47,993 bases of DNA from positions 1 to 47,993 of the forward strand of contig LKNB01000020.1 of assembly GCA_001564055.1 (NCBI GenBank). Direction: 5' to 3'. Each line of letters begins with the position of its first letter. Position 1 is the first letter of the stretch. This document shows, piece after piece, positions 7,517-15,531 of the stretch. A program made the translations under genes and the position numbers. This stretch comes from Rhodothermaceae bacterium Tc-Br11_B2g6_7. Its GTDB lineage: Bacteria > Bacteroidota > Rhodothermia > Rhodothermales > Salinibacteraceae. The notes beneath the pieces were generated by a model. That model was not told where the DNA came from. It saw only the letters and a program-made list of their open reading frames with translations, and ran no database searches.

Positions 7517-9424
7517 TTAGTCAGTGCGGGCCTTGGCCAATCCAATCTTCTCAAGCGCCTCGGCCATCTCCCCCAGGATAGCCGGGTTGCCAATGGTCGC
7601 CGGGACGCTGTACTCCTGGTTGTTGGCGATCTTGCGGATGGTGCCCCGTAGCGTCTTGCCCGAGCGGGTTTTGGGCAGCCGCTCCACGACGGTGGCCTTC
7701 TTGAAGGAGACCACCGGGCCAATCCGGTCGCGAACCATCTGGATTACCTCGGCAATGATCTCCTGCGGATCGCGGTCGATGCCCGCATTGAGCACCAGAA
7801 AGCCCACCGGCACCTCGCCCTTGAGCTTGTCTGCAACCCCAACCACAGCGCACTCGGCCACGTCCGGGTGGTCGGCTAAGACTTCCTCTATGGCGCCTGT
7901 GGACAACCGGTGACCGGCAACGTTGATGATATCGTCGGTCCGGGCCATGATGTAAATGTAGCCGTCCTCATCGATATAGCCCGCATCTCCCGTTTTATAG
8001 AAGCCCGGAAACTCCTCCATGTAGGCTTCCCTGAAGCGCCAGTCCGCGTTGTACAAGGTGAGCAGCGTCCCGGGTGGGAGCGGTAGTTTGACTACCAGCG
8101 CGCCGATCTTCCCCGGCTCCAATGCATGGCCGTTAGGATCCAGCACCCGGACGTCTGAGCCCGGCGCCGCTTTTGTGACAGAACCATACTTAACGGGAAA
8201 GTGATGCAGCCCCATGCAGTTGGCCGCCGTGGCCCAGCCGGTCTCGGTCTGCCAGTAGTTGTCGATGACGGGCACATCGAGATTTCTTTCTGACCACTGA
8301 ATCGTATCGGGGTCCGACCGTTCACCCGCCAGGAAAAGAATCTCGAAATGGGACAGGTCGTAGTCCTTGATCAGCTCAGCCCGGGGGTCTTCCCGCTTGA
8401 TGGCCCGGTAGGCCGTGGGAGCGGTAAACATGCATTTGACCTTATGCTCCGCAATAATCCGCCAGAATACACCGGCGTCGGGCGTGCCCACGGGCTTGCC
8501 CTCAAACATGATGGTGGTACAGCCCTTCAGTAGCGGCCCGTAGACGATGTAGGAGTGGCCCACGACCCAGCCCACATCCGAGGCCGTCCACCAGACGTCG
8601 CCTTCGTCGATGTTGTAGATGGCCTTCATCGACCATTTCAGCGCCACTGCATGCCCGCCGTTATCCCGAACCACGCCCTTTGGCTCACCGGTGGTCCCCG
8701 AGGTGTACAGGATATAGAGCGGGTCCGTCGCCGCCACCGGAACGCAGTCCACCGGCTCGGCGGAGGCCATCAGCGTCGTCCAATCCGAATCTCGTCCTTC
8801 CACGAGGGACGCCGTCTCCTGCGGGCGCTGAAAAATGATACACTTCTCCGGCTTGGTGTCGGACAGCTCAATGGCCTCGTCCAGCAGCGGTTTGTACTTG
8901 ATGATCCGGGAGCGCTCGATGCCGCAAGACGCGGACACGATGACTTTCGGCTTGGCATCGTTGATGCGCGTGGCCAGCTCTTTGGCGGCAAATCCGCCGA
9001 ACACCACCGAGTGAATGGCCCCGATGCGGGCGCAGGCCAGCATGGCAATAGCCGCTTCGGGAATCATCGGCATGTAAATGATGACCCGGTCGCCCTTCTC
9101 CACACCCTGCTCAGACAGCACACCGGCAAAGGTAGCGACTTCATCCCGCAGCTCTGCGTACGTGTACTTCGTGATGGTATCGGTTACGGGGCTATCGTAA
9201 ATCAGGGCGAGCATATCGCCCCGCCCCTGCTCCACATGGATGTCCAGCGCGTTATAGCAGGTATTGAGCTCGCCACCGACGAACCAGCGGTAGAACGGTG
9301 GATTCGAGTCGTCGAGTACCGTATCCCACTTCTTGTACCAGTGAATGTCCTCTGCTATCTCTCCCCAGAACCCTTCAGGGTCTTCGATGGACTGCCGATA
9401 GACTTCCTCGTAGGTGTTGGCCAT
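7517..9424 (-). CDS. prpE: Propionyl-CoA synthetase (acyl-CoA synthetase, ANL superfamily)
   Basis: The 635-residue enzyme should activate propionate (or acetate) with ATP and CoA through an acyl-adenylate. It has an N-terminal ACAS-type lead (FWGEIAEDIHWYKKWDTVLD), the ATP-binding YTSGTTGEPKG loop near residue 260, the YWQTETGW motif, a GDAGYIDEDGYIY hinge region and the catalytic lysine context LPKTRSGKTLRG near the C-terminus. The N-terminal wording and the ETGW motif fit PrpE/ACSS3-like propionyl-CoA synthetases better than acetyl-CoA synthetase. ATG 9424 is chosen, with a good GGGAG box just upstream; a TTG at 9463 is less likely. It is divergent from the propionyl-CoA carboxylase gene, so together they feed propionate into methylmalonyl-CoA. 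Confidence 0.88.
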   Translation of the reverse strand: MANTYEEVYRQSIEDPEGFWGEIAEDIHWYKKWDTVLDDSNPPFYRWFVGGELNTCYNALDIHVEQGRGDMLALIYDSPVTDTITKYTYAELRDEVATFAGVLSEQGVEKGDRVIIYMPMIPEAAIAMLACARIGAIHSVVFGGFAAKELATRINDAKPKVIVSASCGIERSRIIKYKPLLDEAIELSDTKPEKCIIFQRPQETASLVEGRDSDWTTLMASAEPVDCVPVAATDPLYILYTSGTTGEPKGVVRDNGGHAVALKWSMKAIYNIDEGDVWWTASDVGWVVGHSYIVYGPLLKGCTTIMFEGKPVGTPDAGVFWRIIAEHKVKCMFTAPTAYRAIKREDPRAELIKDYDLSHFEILFLAGERSDPDTIQWSERNLDVPVIDNYWQTETGWATAANCMGLHHFPVKYGSVTKAAPGSDVRVLDPNGHALEPGKIGALVVKLPLPPGTLLTLYNADWRFREAYMEEFPGFYKTGDAGYIDEDGYIYIMARTDDIINVAGHRLSTGAIEEVLADHPDVAECAVVGVADKLKGEVPVGFLVLNAGIDRDPQEIIAEVIQMVRDRIGPVVSFKKATVVERLPKTRSGKTLRGTIRKIANNQEYSVPATIGNPAILGEMAEALEKIGLAKARTD

Positions 9425-9510
9425 TGCGTATCTCCCTGTTTCGGTTAAAATAAAGGGTGCCAACCGCGCACCTGAGGGAGCACGGGTCCACCGTGTGTTG
9501 CCTGAACAAA

Positions 9511-9554
9511 TCGTAGGCTGTGTACCTGTAGGTCGTAGGCTGTGTACCTGTAGG
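9511..9554. repeat. Two perfect tandem copies of a 22-base unit
   Basis: The unit TCGTAGGCTGTGTACCTGTAGG occurs at 9511-9532 and again directly at 9533-9554 with no mismatch. It lies in the prpE upstream region, 87-130 bases before its ATG. It could be a recent slippage duplication or a doubled regulatory site. Confidence 0.9.
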
Positions 9555-9573
9555 GGAAGGGCCCCTTGCCACC

Positions 9574-9587
9574 TGCAAGCGCTTCCA
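9574..9587. promoter_or_regulatory. Near-palindrome TGCAAGCGCTTCCA, LacI/cre-like candidate
   Basis: This site matches the perfect LacI-type palindrome at 42963-42976 in 12 of 14 positions and lies between the divergent propionate genes. The symmetry around AAGCGCTT extends to CTG/CAG on the outside. It may be bound by a LacI-family or catabolite regulator; chance is not excluded. Confidence 0.3.
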
Positions 9588-9770
9588 GCGAATTAAAGAT
9601 CAGGTTTGGCTGGAATAGTTCTACCGCGTGCAGATCCTCTTTTTTGTCACGAATACACACAGGTACTTCACTGTATAAGCATAGGGCGTGGATGGCCTGT
9701 TGTCAAGGGCTGGACTTACCGCGGAAATTTGACCATCTTAACGGCCCGTCTTATACCGTCAACCTTCGCC

Positions 9771-11330
9771 ATGCCTATGTCTGATACCCATGATCCCCTC
9801 ACCGCGCTGGAAGCGCTACGTGAAGAGGCCCGCCTCGGCGGCGGCCAACAGCGCATCGACCGGCAGCACGAAAAAGACAAACTGACGGCCCGCGAGCGCC
9901 TCGACATCCTCCTGGACGACGACTCCTTCGAGGAGATTGGTATGTTTGTTCGGCATCAGGCCACTGACTTTGGCCTGGATGAGCGCCGGCCCTATGGCGA
10001 TGGCGTGGTGACGGGCTACGGCACCATCGACGGCCGGCTCGTGTACGTCTTCAGCCAGGATTTCACCGTGTTTGGCGGCTCCCTGGGGCAGGCCCACGCC
10101 GAGAAGATCGTCAAGATCATGGAGCTGGCGATGGAGAACGGCGCCCCGCTCATCGGCCTGAACGACTCCGGCGGCGCGCGCATCCAGGAAGGCGTGGTAT
10201 CATTGGGCGGCTATGCCGACATCTTTCACCTCAACACCATGGCCTCCGGCGTCATTCCGCAAATCTCGGCCGTGATGGGCCCCTGTGCCGGCGGCGCAGT
10301 CTACAGCCCAGCCATCACCGACTTTGTGTATATGGTGCAGGGCTCCAGCTACATGTTCGTGACGGGGCCGCACGTAGTGAAGACCGTCACGCAGGAGGAA
10401 GTCACCAGCGAAGACCTCGGCGGGGCGCTCACGCATGCCTCCAAGAGCGGCGTCTCGCACGTCACGGCCCAGAACGACGTGGACTGCCTGCTCCGCATTC
10501 GCGAGCTGCTCCAATACATCCCGCAAAACTGCGAGGACCCGCCCCCGCGGGTGGCCGCCCCGGATGCCGACCCCGATCCCGACGATACCCTCAACACCAT
10601 CGTCCCGGAAAACCCGAACAAACCGTACGACATGCGCGAGGTGGTGAACCGCGTAGTCGATCCAGACTCTTTTTACGAAATCCACGCAGACTACGCCGCG
10701 AACATCCTCGTGGGGTTTGCGCACATCGGCGGGCGCTCTGTGGGCATCGTCGCCAACCAGCCGGCCGTGCTGGCTGGCGTGCTCGACATCGATTCCTCAC
10801 TCAAGGGCGCCCGATTCGTTCGCTTCTGCGATGCCTTCAACATCCCCCTGGTGGTGTTTGAAGACGTCCCGGGCTTCCTTCCCGGCACCGAGCAGGAGTG
10901 GCGCGGCATCATCAAGCATGGGGCCAAGCTGCTGTATGCCTTTGCCGAGGCCACCGTGCCCAAGATGACCGTCATCACCCGAAAGGCCTATGGGGGGGCG
11001 TACGACGTGATGAACTCGAAGCACATCGGCGGCGACCTGAACTTCGCCTGGCCGATGGCAGAAATTGCCGTGATGGGGCCGAAGGGCGCGGTGGAGATTA
11101 TCTACCGCAAGCAACTGGCCGAAGCCGACGACCCCGAAGCCAAAAAGGATGAATTCATCGACTACTACCGCGAGAAGTTTGCGAATCCGTATATCGCGGC
11201 CGAGCGCGGATATGTGGACGACGTGATTGCTCCTGAACAGACGCGAGAGAAGCTGATTCGTGGGCTGGAGATGCTCAAAAACAAAGTGGTGAACAACCCA
11301 CGGAAGAAGCACGGCAACATTCCGCTATAG
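9771..11330 (+). CDS. pccB: Propionyl-CoA carboxylase beta (carboxyltransferase) subunit
   Basis: The 519-residue protein is a complete biotin-dependent carboxyltransferase subunit that moves CO2 from carboxybiotin to propionyl-CoA, giving methylmalonyl-CoA. Visible family marks include the N-terminal [17 protein letters not shown] stretch, the first crotonase-like oxyanion region ([28 protein letters not shown]) and the second ([27 protein letters not shown]). The C-terminal [10 protein letters not shown] is typical of PccB. ATG 9771 was chosen by homology; ATG 9777 is equally possible, and no clear ribosome-binding site decides. The gene faces away from prpE. The biotin carboxylase/BCCP subunit is not in this window and must be encoded elsewhere. 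Confidence 0.93.
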   Translation: MPMSDTHDPLTALEALREEARLGGGQQRIDRQHEKDKLTARERLDILLDDDSFEEIGMFVRHQATDFGLDERRPYGDGVVTGYGTIDGRLVYVFSQDFTVFGGSLGQAHAEKIVKIMELAMENGAPLIGLNDSGGARIQEGVVSLGGYADIFHLNTMASGVIPQISAVMGPCAGGAVYSPAITDFVYMVQGSSYMFVTGPHVVKTVTQEEVTSEDLGGALTHASKSGVSHVTAQNDVDCLLRIRELLQYIPQNCEDPPPRVAAPDADPDPDDTLNTIVPENPNKPYDMREVVNRVVDPDSFYEIHADYAANILVGFAHIGGRSVGIVANQPAVLAGVLDIDSSLKGARFVRFCDAFNIPLVVFEDVPGFLPGTEQEWRGIIKHGAKLLYAFAEATVPKMTVITRKAYGGAYDVMNSKHIGGDLNFAWPMAEIAVMGPKGAVEIIYRKQLAEADDPEAKKDEFIDYYREKFANPYIAAERGYVDDVIAPEQTREKLIRGLEMLKNKVVNNPRKKHGNIPL

Positions 11331-11401
11331 ACCGTCCCGAACGTATTCCGTACCGGCCAGCGGGCATATCGTAACGACCGCAGTATGGGGCCTGCTACGT
11401 G

Positions 11402-11445
11402 GGACCTGACCAGGCCCGTATTGCTGTCTGGCGGGCCCTTGGTCC
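11402..11445 (+). terminator. Hairpin after pccB, weak terminator candidate
   Basis: A two-part stem (11402-11406 with 11441-11445 and 11413-11418 with 11432-11437) separated by an internal loop lies 71 bases after the pccB stop. Only a short T stretch follows, so termination is uncertain. Confidence 0.35.
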
Positions 11446-11512
11446 GGTTTGTGCGTGGTTGCACAATACGCCTGCAGTACCTATCGTTAAGGAGTATGTA
11501 AAGTAACACATT

Positions 11513-13810
11513 ATGTACCCGTCTCTTCATCAGCCCCGCCCTCCTGTGCCGCGCTTCCTCCCCCTCGCCGCTGCCGCCTGCCTGGTGGTTGGCTTGCTGT
11601 GGGCTGCCCCGCCAGCAGCCGCTCAATCGCTTTCCACGCCGACCATCGACCGGGCGCAGCACCTGCCGCCGGCACCTATCCCGCTGACCACCCTCGACGA
11701 GGAGCGGCTGGCCATGCTCGATCGCTCCCGCAGCGATTCCCTGAGCGAGCAGCAGTTGGTGCGGCGCATCGCCGCGTTGTACCGGCAGCAGTCGGACATC
11801 CTCATTGCACAGCTACGCCAGGACGACGCCGCTACAGATACGCTGCTGCAGCATGCGATGGACGAGCTCCGGCACCTCTCCAACCGGCCCGAAGCAATAG
11901 CTCATAGCCGCTTTCGTGAGCTCTACCGCACCCTCGTGCACGAGCATGAGGCCTTCTACGGCACGCCCGATCCTGACCTGACCCTTCCACGTGGCGGCAT
12001 CTTTTCCCTGCGCGAGGACATGTTTGCCACCCTTGATGTCCTCGAAGATCCCCTCCTGAACGACGTGACATTTCCCGAGGGGCTGCTTCGCGAGGCATCG
12101 GTTCCCATGACGCAGAACCGCCTGACGCAGCGGTCTATTCAGTTTCTGGTGGACCGCCGGGAGACGCTGGTGAAAACCTGGCTCGAACGGGCTGACACGT
12201 ACTTCCCCATGATTGAGCAGATTCTGGCTGAGGAAGGCGTGCCGGATGAGCTCAAGTATCTGGCGCTCGTGGAAAGTGCCCTCAACCCGCGCGCCCGCAG
12301 TTGGGCCGGGGCCGTGGGCATGTGGCAGTTCATGGCTCCCACCGGGCGCATGTACGACCTCAATGTAAACCCGTGGGTGGATGAGCGGATGGACCCCGAG
12401 AAGTCTACCTACGCGGCCGCCCGTCACCTCCGCGATCTCTATCACACGTTTGGCGACTGGCACCTGGTGCTCGCCGCTTACAACGCCGGCACCGGACGTG
12501 TGCAGGGTGCCATTCGCCGGGCCGGGTATGCGGGCAGCGCGACGCAGCCCACCTACTGGGACATTTACGATTACCTGCCGCGCGAGACGCGCAACTACGT
12601 GCCGATGTTTATCGCCACCTCGCTGGTGGTATCCAACCCGGAAGCTTTTGATGTCCCTCCCCACACGCCCGGTACGCGCTACGCCTACGACCACGTGCCG
12701 GTACAGGGCATGCTGTCGCTATCCGAGATTGCTGAGATGGCCGGCACCCAGGCCTCGGTGGTGCGTGCGCTCAACCCGGAGCTGCGCCGGGCTACGCTGC
12801 CCCCCACGGAAGATGGCTATATGGTCCGCCTTCCGCAGGGCACCTACCCTGAATTTGCTGCAGCCTACGACGCCTTGCCCGATGAAAAGAAGAAGCCCAT
12901 CAGCGAGCATGTGGTGCGGCGCGGGGATGTGCTGGGACGCATCGCGAGTAGCTATGGCGTGTCGGTGCGGCAGCTGATGCGGGTGAACAACCTGAACGCC
13001 ACGACCATCCACCCGGGGCAGCGCCTCGTAGTGCCGGTGCAAAACTACGACGGCCCCGGCCTCGCGGACGCATCGCCGGTGTCCGTGCAGTATGGCTCGC
13101 GGCTTGTGCGCCCCATTGCCCCCTACACGGGCGCTCGCGAGCAGGCGCGGCAACGCACGGAGCAGCAGCAACCGCCCGTGGTGCGCGCAGCCGATGAGCG
13201 CACCGCAACGACCGCCACCAGCGAAGCGCCCGCGTCGCGCACGGAGAACCCCGAGGAAGCAGCGGACCCTGCAGAAGCTGAGGCACAGCCCGAGGCATCG
13301 GTGGAAGCAGCACGTGCGGCTACCGAAGAGCCCGCGACTTCAGAAACGCGCGTCGTGTATCATGTGCGTCGCGGCGATACCCTCGGGGGCATTGCACAGC
13401 GCCACGGCGTCTCCGTGGCCAACCTGCGGTCCTGGAATAACCTGTCCGGCAACCGCATCCGCGCGGGGCAGCAACTGGAGATCCACACCGACAATCCCCC
13501 CGCCGAACCGCTCCGATATACCGTGCGTCGCGGTGATACCCTGGGGCAAATCGCCAACCGGCACGGCGTCGCTGTCAGCGAACTACAGCGGTGGAACAGT
13601 CTCTCTGGCACCCGCATCCAGCCTGGGCAGACGCTGACCATCCACCGCGATGGCAGTGCGCCGGATTACATCGTGTACCGCGTGCGCAGCGGCGATACGC
13701 TGGGCGGCATTGCCAACCGCCATGGCGTAAGCGTGCGTAACCTGCAGCAATGGAATAGCCTCTCCGGGACCCGCATTCGGCCCGGCCAACGCCTCACCAT
13801 TCATCAGTAA
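11513..13810 (+). CDS. Membrane-bound lytic murein transglycosylase with four LysM domains (MltD-like)
   Basis: This 765-residue exported enzyme should cleave peptidoglycan between MurNAc and GlcNAc. A signal peptide (residues 12-38, ending in PAAAQ) precedes a helical region and an SLT domain. There the catalytic Glu254 sits in ALVESALNPRA, followed by GAVGMWQFM and the AAYNAGTGRV motif. A first LysM lies near 465-508. After a Glu/Ala-rich linker (about 530-615) come three closely similar LysM repeats at 616-668, 669-721 and 722-765, each with the RRGDTLG..A.RHGV pattern. These should bind glycan chains. The start ATG has GGAG about 18 bases upstream. The gene is monocistronic, with a terminator downstream. 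It resembles MltD of proteobacteria but with more LysM copies. Confidence 0.93.
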   Translation: MYPSLHQPRPPVPRFLPLAAAACLVVGLLWAAPPAAAQSLSTPTIDRAQHLPPAPIPLTTLDEERLAMLDRSRSDSLSEQQLVRRIAALYRQQSDILIAQLRQDDAATDTLLQHAMDELRHLSNRPEAIAHSRFRELYRTLVHEHEAFYGTPDPDLTLPRGGIFSLREDMFATLDVLEDPLLNDVTFPEGLLREASVPMTQNRLTQRSIQFLVDRRETLVKTWLERADTYFPMIEQILAEEGVPDELKYLALVESALNPRARSWAGAVGMWQFMAPTGRMYDLNVNPWVDERMDPEKSTYAAARHLRDLYHTFGDWHLVLAAYNAGTGRVQGAIRRAGYAGSATQPTYWDIYDYLPRETRNYVPMFIATSLVVSNPEAFDVPPHTPGTRYAYDHVPVQGMLSLSEIAEMAGTQASVVRALNPELRRATLPPTEDGYMVRLPQGTYPEFAAAYDALPDEKKKPISEHVVRRGDVLGRIASSYGVSVRQLMRVNNLNATTIHPGQRLVVPVQNYDGPGLADASPVSVQYGSRLVRPIAPYTGAREQARQRTEQQQPPVVRAADERTATTATSEAPASRTENPEEAADPAEAEAQPEASVEAARAATEEPATSETRVVYHVRRGDTLGGIAQRHGVSVANLRSWNNLSGNRIRAGQQLEIHTDNPPAEPLRYTVRRGDTLGQIANRHGVAVSELQRWNSLSGTRIQPGQTLTIHRDGSAPDYIVYRVRSGDTLGGIANRHGVSVRNLQQWNSLSGTRIRPGQRLTIHQ

Positions 13811-13859
13811 TGTCGCTCCTCTGGCAACGCCGCCAAGGCCCAACGAGCACAAGCTTCAA

Positions 13860-13899
13860 CAACGCCCATCGCCTCAGGCCGGTGGGCGTTGCTCTTTTT
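13860..13899 (+). terminator. Rho-independent terminator of the lytic transglycosylase gene
   Basis: A nine-base perfect stem (13860-13868 with 13883-13891) encloses a 14-base loop and is followed by a CTTTTT tract. It lies 50 bases after the stop codon. Confidence 0.85.
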
Positions 13900-14071
13900 A
13901 AGGAGTACCTGTAATGCAGGAGGTTAGCAAAAGAACAGGTGGTGTAGTGGAAGCCCCCACCACGGGAACAGGAGGCTACGGGTAGGACGGCGGCGGCGGC
14001 AGTTGTTTCTTACGAACACTACCGTGCCCCCCGCGGCTGTCTACATCATAGACCACCCAGCGGAGTCCATC

Positions 14072-14776
14072 ATGCCTACCTCTTCCTCCTTCGCCAACGG
14101 CGTACCGCTACCCCTCCTTAAAGAGGACGAGCGCGCCCCCGCAGCGATCAAGCGTATCAAGCAGCAAAGCTCCGCCGTTGACTTCGGACAGGGCGACTTC
14201 ATCTTCCATCAGGGCCAAGGAGCAGCCGGTGTGTACGATCTCTGCAGCGGGACGGCCAAGGTGTTTAAGACGACCGACGAGGGCGGGGTGCACATCGTAC
14301 GGCTGGTCCAGGCCGGCCAACTGCTGGGCCACCATGCCGTGCTCCTCGGAGCCCCGCACGGGGCTGCTGCCGTGGCGCTCACCGACGTGCGCACCCGGTT
14401 TATCCCGCGCGACGACTTCGTAGCTGTACTGCGCCAGGCCCCTGACCTGTCGCTCCGCCTGCTCCGGGCGCTCAGCAGCGAAGTTCGCGGGCATGAGCAT
14501 CAACTGCTAAGCCTTTCCCACCATACCGTTGCGCAGCGCGTCGCCGATACGCTGCTGACACTGGAGGCCCGCCACGGGACAGATGCCGACGGCGCGCTCG
14601 CGCTCTCTCTCAGTCGGCAGGACCTGGCCACCCACGTCGGCGCAGCTACCGAAACGACCGTGCGGACGCTGACCAACCTGAAGACCCGCAACCTCATCCG
14701 CACCAGTGGCCGCCGTATCTGGCTACGCGACCGGAAGCGCCTGCGCCGCATGCTTGATTGCCCAGCACAGGCCTAA
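14072..14776 (+). CDS. Crp/Fnr family transcriptional regulator
   Basis: The 234-residue protein has an N-terminal cyclic-nucleotide-type beta-roll (about 30-140), a dimerisation helix and a C-terminal winged HTH (about 165-230). There is no N-terminal cysteine cluster, so it is not an iron-sulfur FNR; it is closer to DNR/NnrR-like or other haem- or ligand-sensing members. The recognition helix reads ATETTVRTL. It keeps the Glu and Arg that FNR-type proteins use to read TTGAT half-sites and lacks the Arg that gives CRP its TGTGA preference. ATG 14072 has CGGAG just upstream and is preferred over TTG 14003. An FNR-like box lies 62 bases downstream, before the ba3 oxidase operon, its likely target. 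Confidence 0.88.
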   Translation: MPTSSSFANGVPLPLLKEDERAPAAIKRIKQQSSAVDFGQGDFIFHQGQGAAGVYDLCSGTAKVFKTTDEGGVHIVRLVQAGQLLGHHAVLLGAPHGAAAVALTDVRTRFIPRDDFVAVLRQAPDLSLRLLRALSSEVRGHEHQLLSLSHHTVAQRVADTLLTLEARHGTDADGALALSLSRQDLATHVGAATETTVRTLTNLKTRNLIRTSGRRIWLRDRKRLRRMLDCPAQA

Positions 14777-14837
14777 CGGCAGAAGGCCGGGTTTCTTGTT
14801 TCAGGGTTGTTTCATTTCACACGGCTTTATACCTTGG

Positions 14838-14851
14838 TTGATACACATCAT
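14838..14851. promoter_or_regulatory. FNR-type box TTGATACACATCAT upstream of ba3 oxidase operon
   Basis: The site matches the FNR/DNR consensus TTGAT-N4-ATCAA in nine of ten defined positions. Its centre is about 42 bases before the start site predicted from the -7 element at 14874-14881, the classic position for a class II activator. The Crp/Fnr gene immediately upstream is the obvious candidate to bind it. Confidence 0.65.
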
Positions 14852-14873
14852 CGCAGTCCCCGCCTGATGTAAT

Positions 14874-14881
14874 TACCTTTG
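14874..14881 (+). promoter_or_regulatory. Bacteroidota-type -7 promoter element TACCTTTG
   Basis: This matches TAnnTTTG, the -7 consensus of Bacteroidota primary sigma factors. It lies 41 bases before the subunit IIa start codon. No TTTG -33 element is visible at the expected distance, which suits a promoter that depends on an activator at the adjacent FNR-type box. Confidence 0.55.
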
Positions 14882-14922
14882 CACCGTTTTCCCTTCTCTT
14901 CGTGCACGCACGCCCTCTTGCT

Positions 14923-15075
14923 ATGGAAACGCAAACACCAACAGACGAGACGGTTGAGGAGATTGACGACGCCTCCTTCTTCCCGAAGGGTGCGCTCGCC
15001 TTCTTCATTTTACTTATCGTCTTCTTCGCCATTCTGTGGTTCTCCATGTACTTCGAAATCCTTGCGAGGCAGTAA
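14923..15075 (+). CDS. cbaD: ba3-type cytochrome c oxidase subunit IIa (50 aa)
   Basis: This short gene encodes one membrane helix after an acidic N-terminus: METQTPTDETVEEIDD, then the PKGALAFF start of the helix near residue 22, ending in ILARQ. The helix and its PKGALA start closely resemble subunit IIa of the Thermus ba3 oxidase (about 34 residues), which replaces the second helix missing from subunit II. The longer N-terminal acidic tail is an addition. It is read in a different frame from the longer shadow ORF that covers it. The stop is three bases before the subunit II ATG, so it is the first gene of the oxidase operon. Confidence rests on motif, size and position. Confidence 0.88.
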   Translation: METQTPTDETVEEIDDASFFPKGALAFFILLIVFFAILWFSMYFEILARQ

Positions 15076-15078
15076 CCT

Positions 15079-15522
15079 ATGGACAAAAGTGAAGCCCTGG
15101 CACTGGGCCTGAGTGCCGTGCTACTGCTCGTCTTCTTCGTCGCTATCATCTACGCCTCCACAGCGCGAGGCATTGATGTGCCGACGTGCATTACCGATCC
15201 GGATCCCTTCCAGCGGGGCCAGCTCATCGAACACGCTGAGGACCGCTACGAGGTCCAGATGATCGCTCAGATGTGGTCCTTTCAGCCGCGCCGCATCGAG
15301 ATTCCGGCCGGGAGCCAGCTCGACATCTACCTGCGGGCCGCCGACATCTTGCACGGCTTCAAGATTGAGGGCACAAACATCAACATGATGGCCGTCCCGG
15401 GCTCTATTAACTATATGCAGTTGACGTTTGATGAGCCGGGCACCTACCCGCTCATCTGTCACGAATACTGTGGCGTGGGACATCACAACATGCGCGGCGA
15501 AATCGTTGTCACCGAAAGCTAA
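15079..15522 (+). CDS. cbaB: ba3-type cytochrome c oxidase subunit II (CuA)
   Basis: The 147-residue protein has one N-terminal membrane helix (about 7-27) and a periplasmic cupredoxin domain. The binuclear CuA ligands are all visible: His92 (ILHGF), Cys127, Glu129 carbonyl, Cys131, His135 and Met138 in CHEYCGVGHHNM. It accepts electrons from a cytochrome c or copper protein and passes them to subunit I. A single helix instead of two is the mark of ba3 (type B) oxidases and fits the presence of subunit IIa upstream. It lies between subunits IIa and I with gaps of 3 and 9 bases. Confidence 0.95.
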   Translation: MDKSEALALGLSAVLLLVFFVAIIYASTARGIDVPTCITDPDPFQRGQLIEHAEDRYEVQMIAQMWSFQPRRIEIPAGSQLDIYLRAADILHGFKIEGTNINMMAVPGSINYMQLTFDEPGTYPLICHEYCGVGHHNMRGEIVVTES

Positions 15523-15531
15523 CCAGTCGCT

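Larger units (their letters stand above)
9425..9770. other. Divergent intergenic region between prpE and pccB
   Basis: These 346 bases must contain both outward promoters. They hold a 22-base tandem duplication and a near-palindrome (listed separately). An in-frame upstream extension of the carboxylase ORF starts at 9606, but that stretch lacks protein-like character and is treated as leader. Confidence 0.6.

Noticed and set aside
14770..14797. Hairpin overlapping the end of the Crp/Fnr gene
   Set aside because: Only five base pairs and a broken T stretch; too weak to call a terminator.
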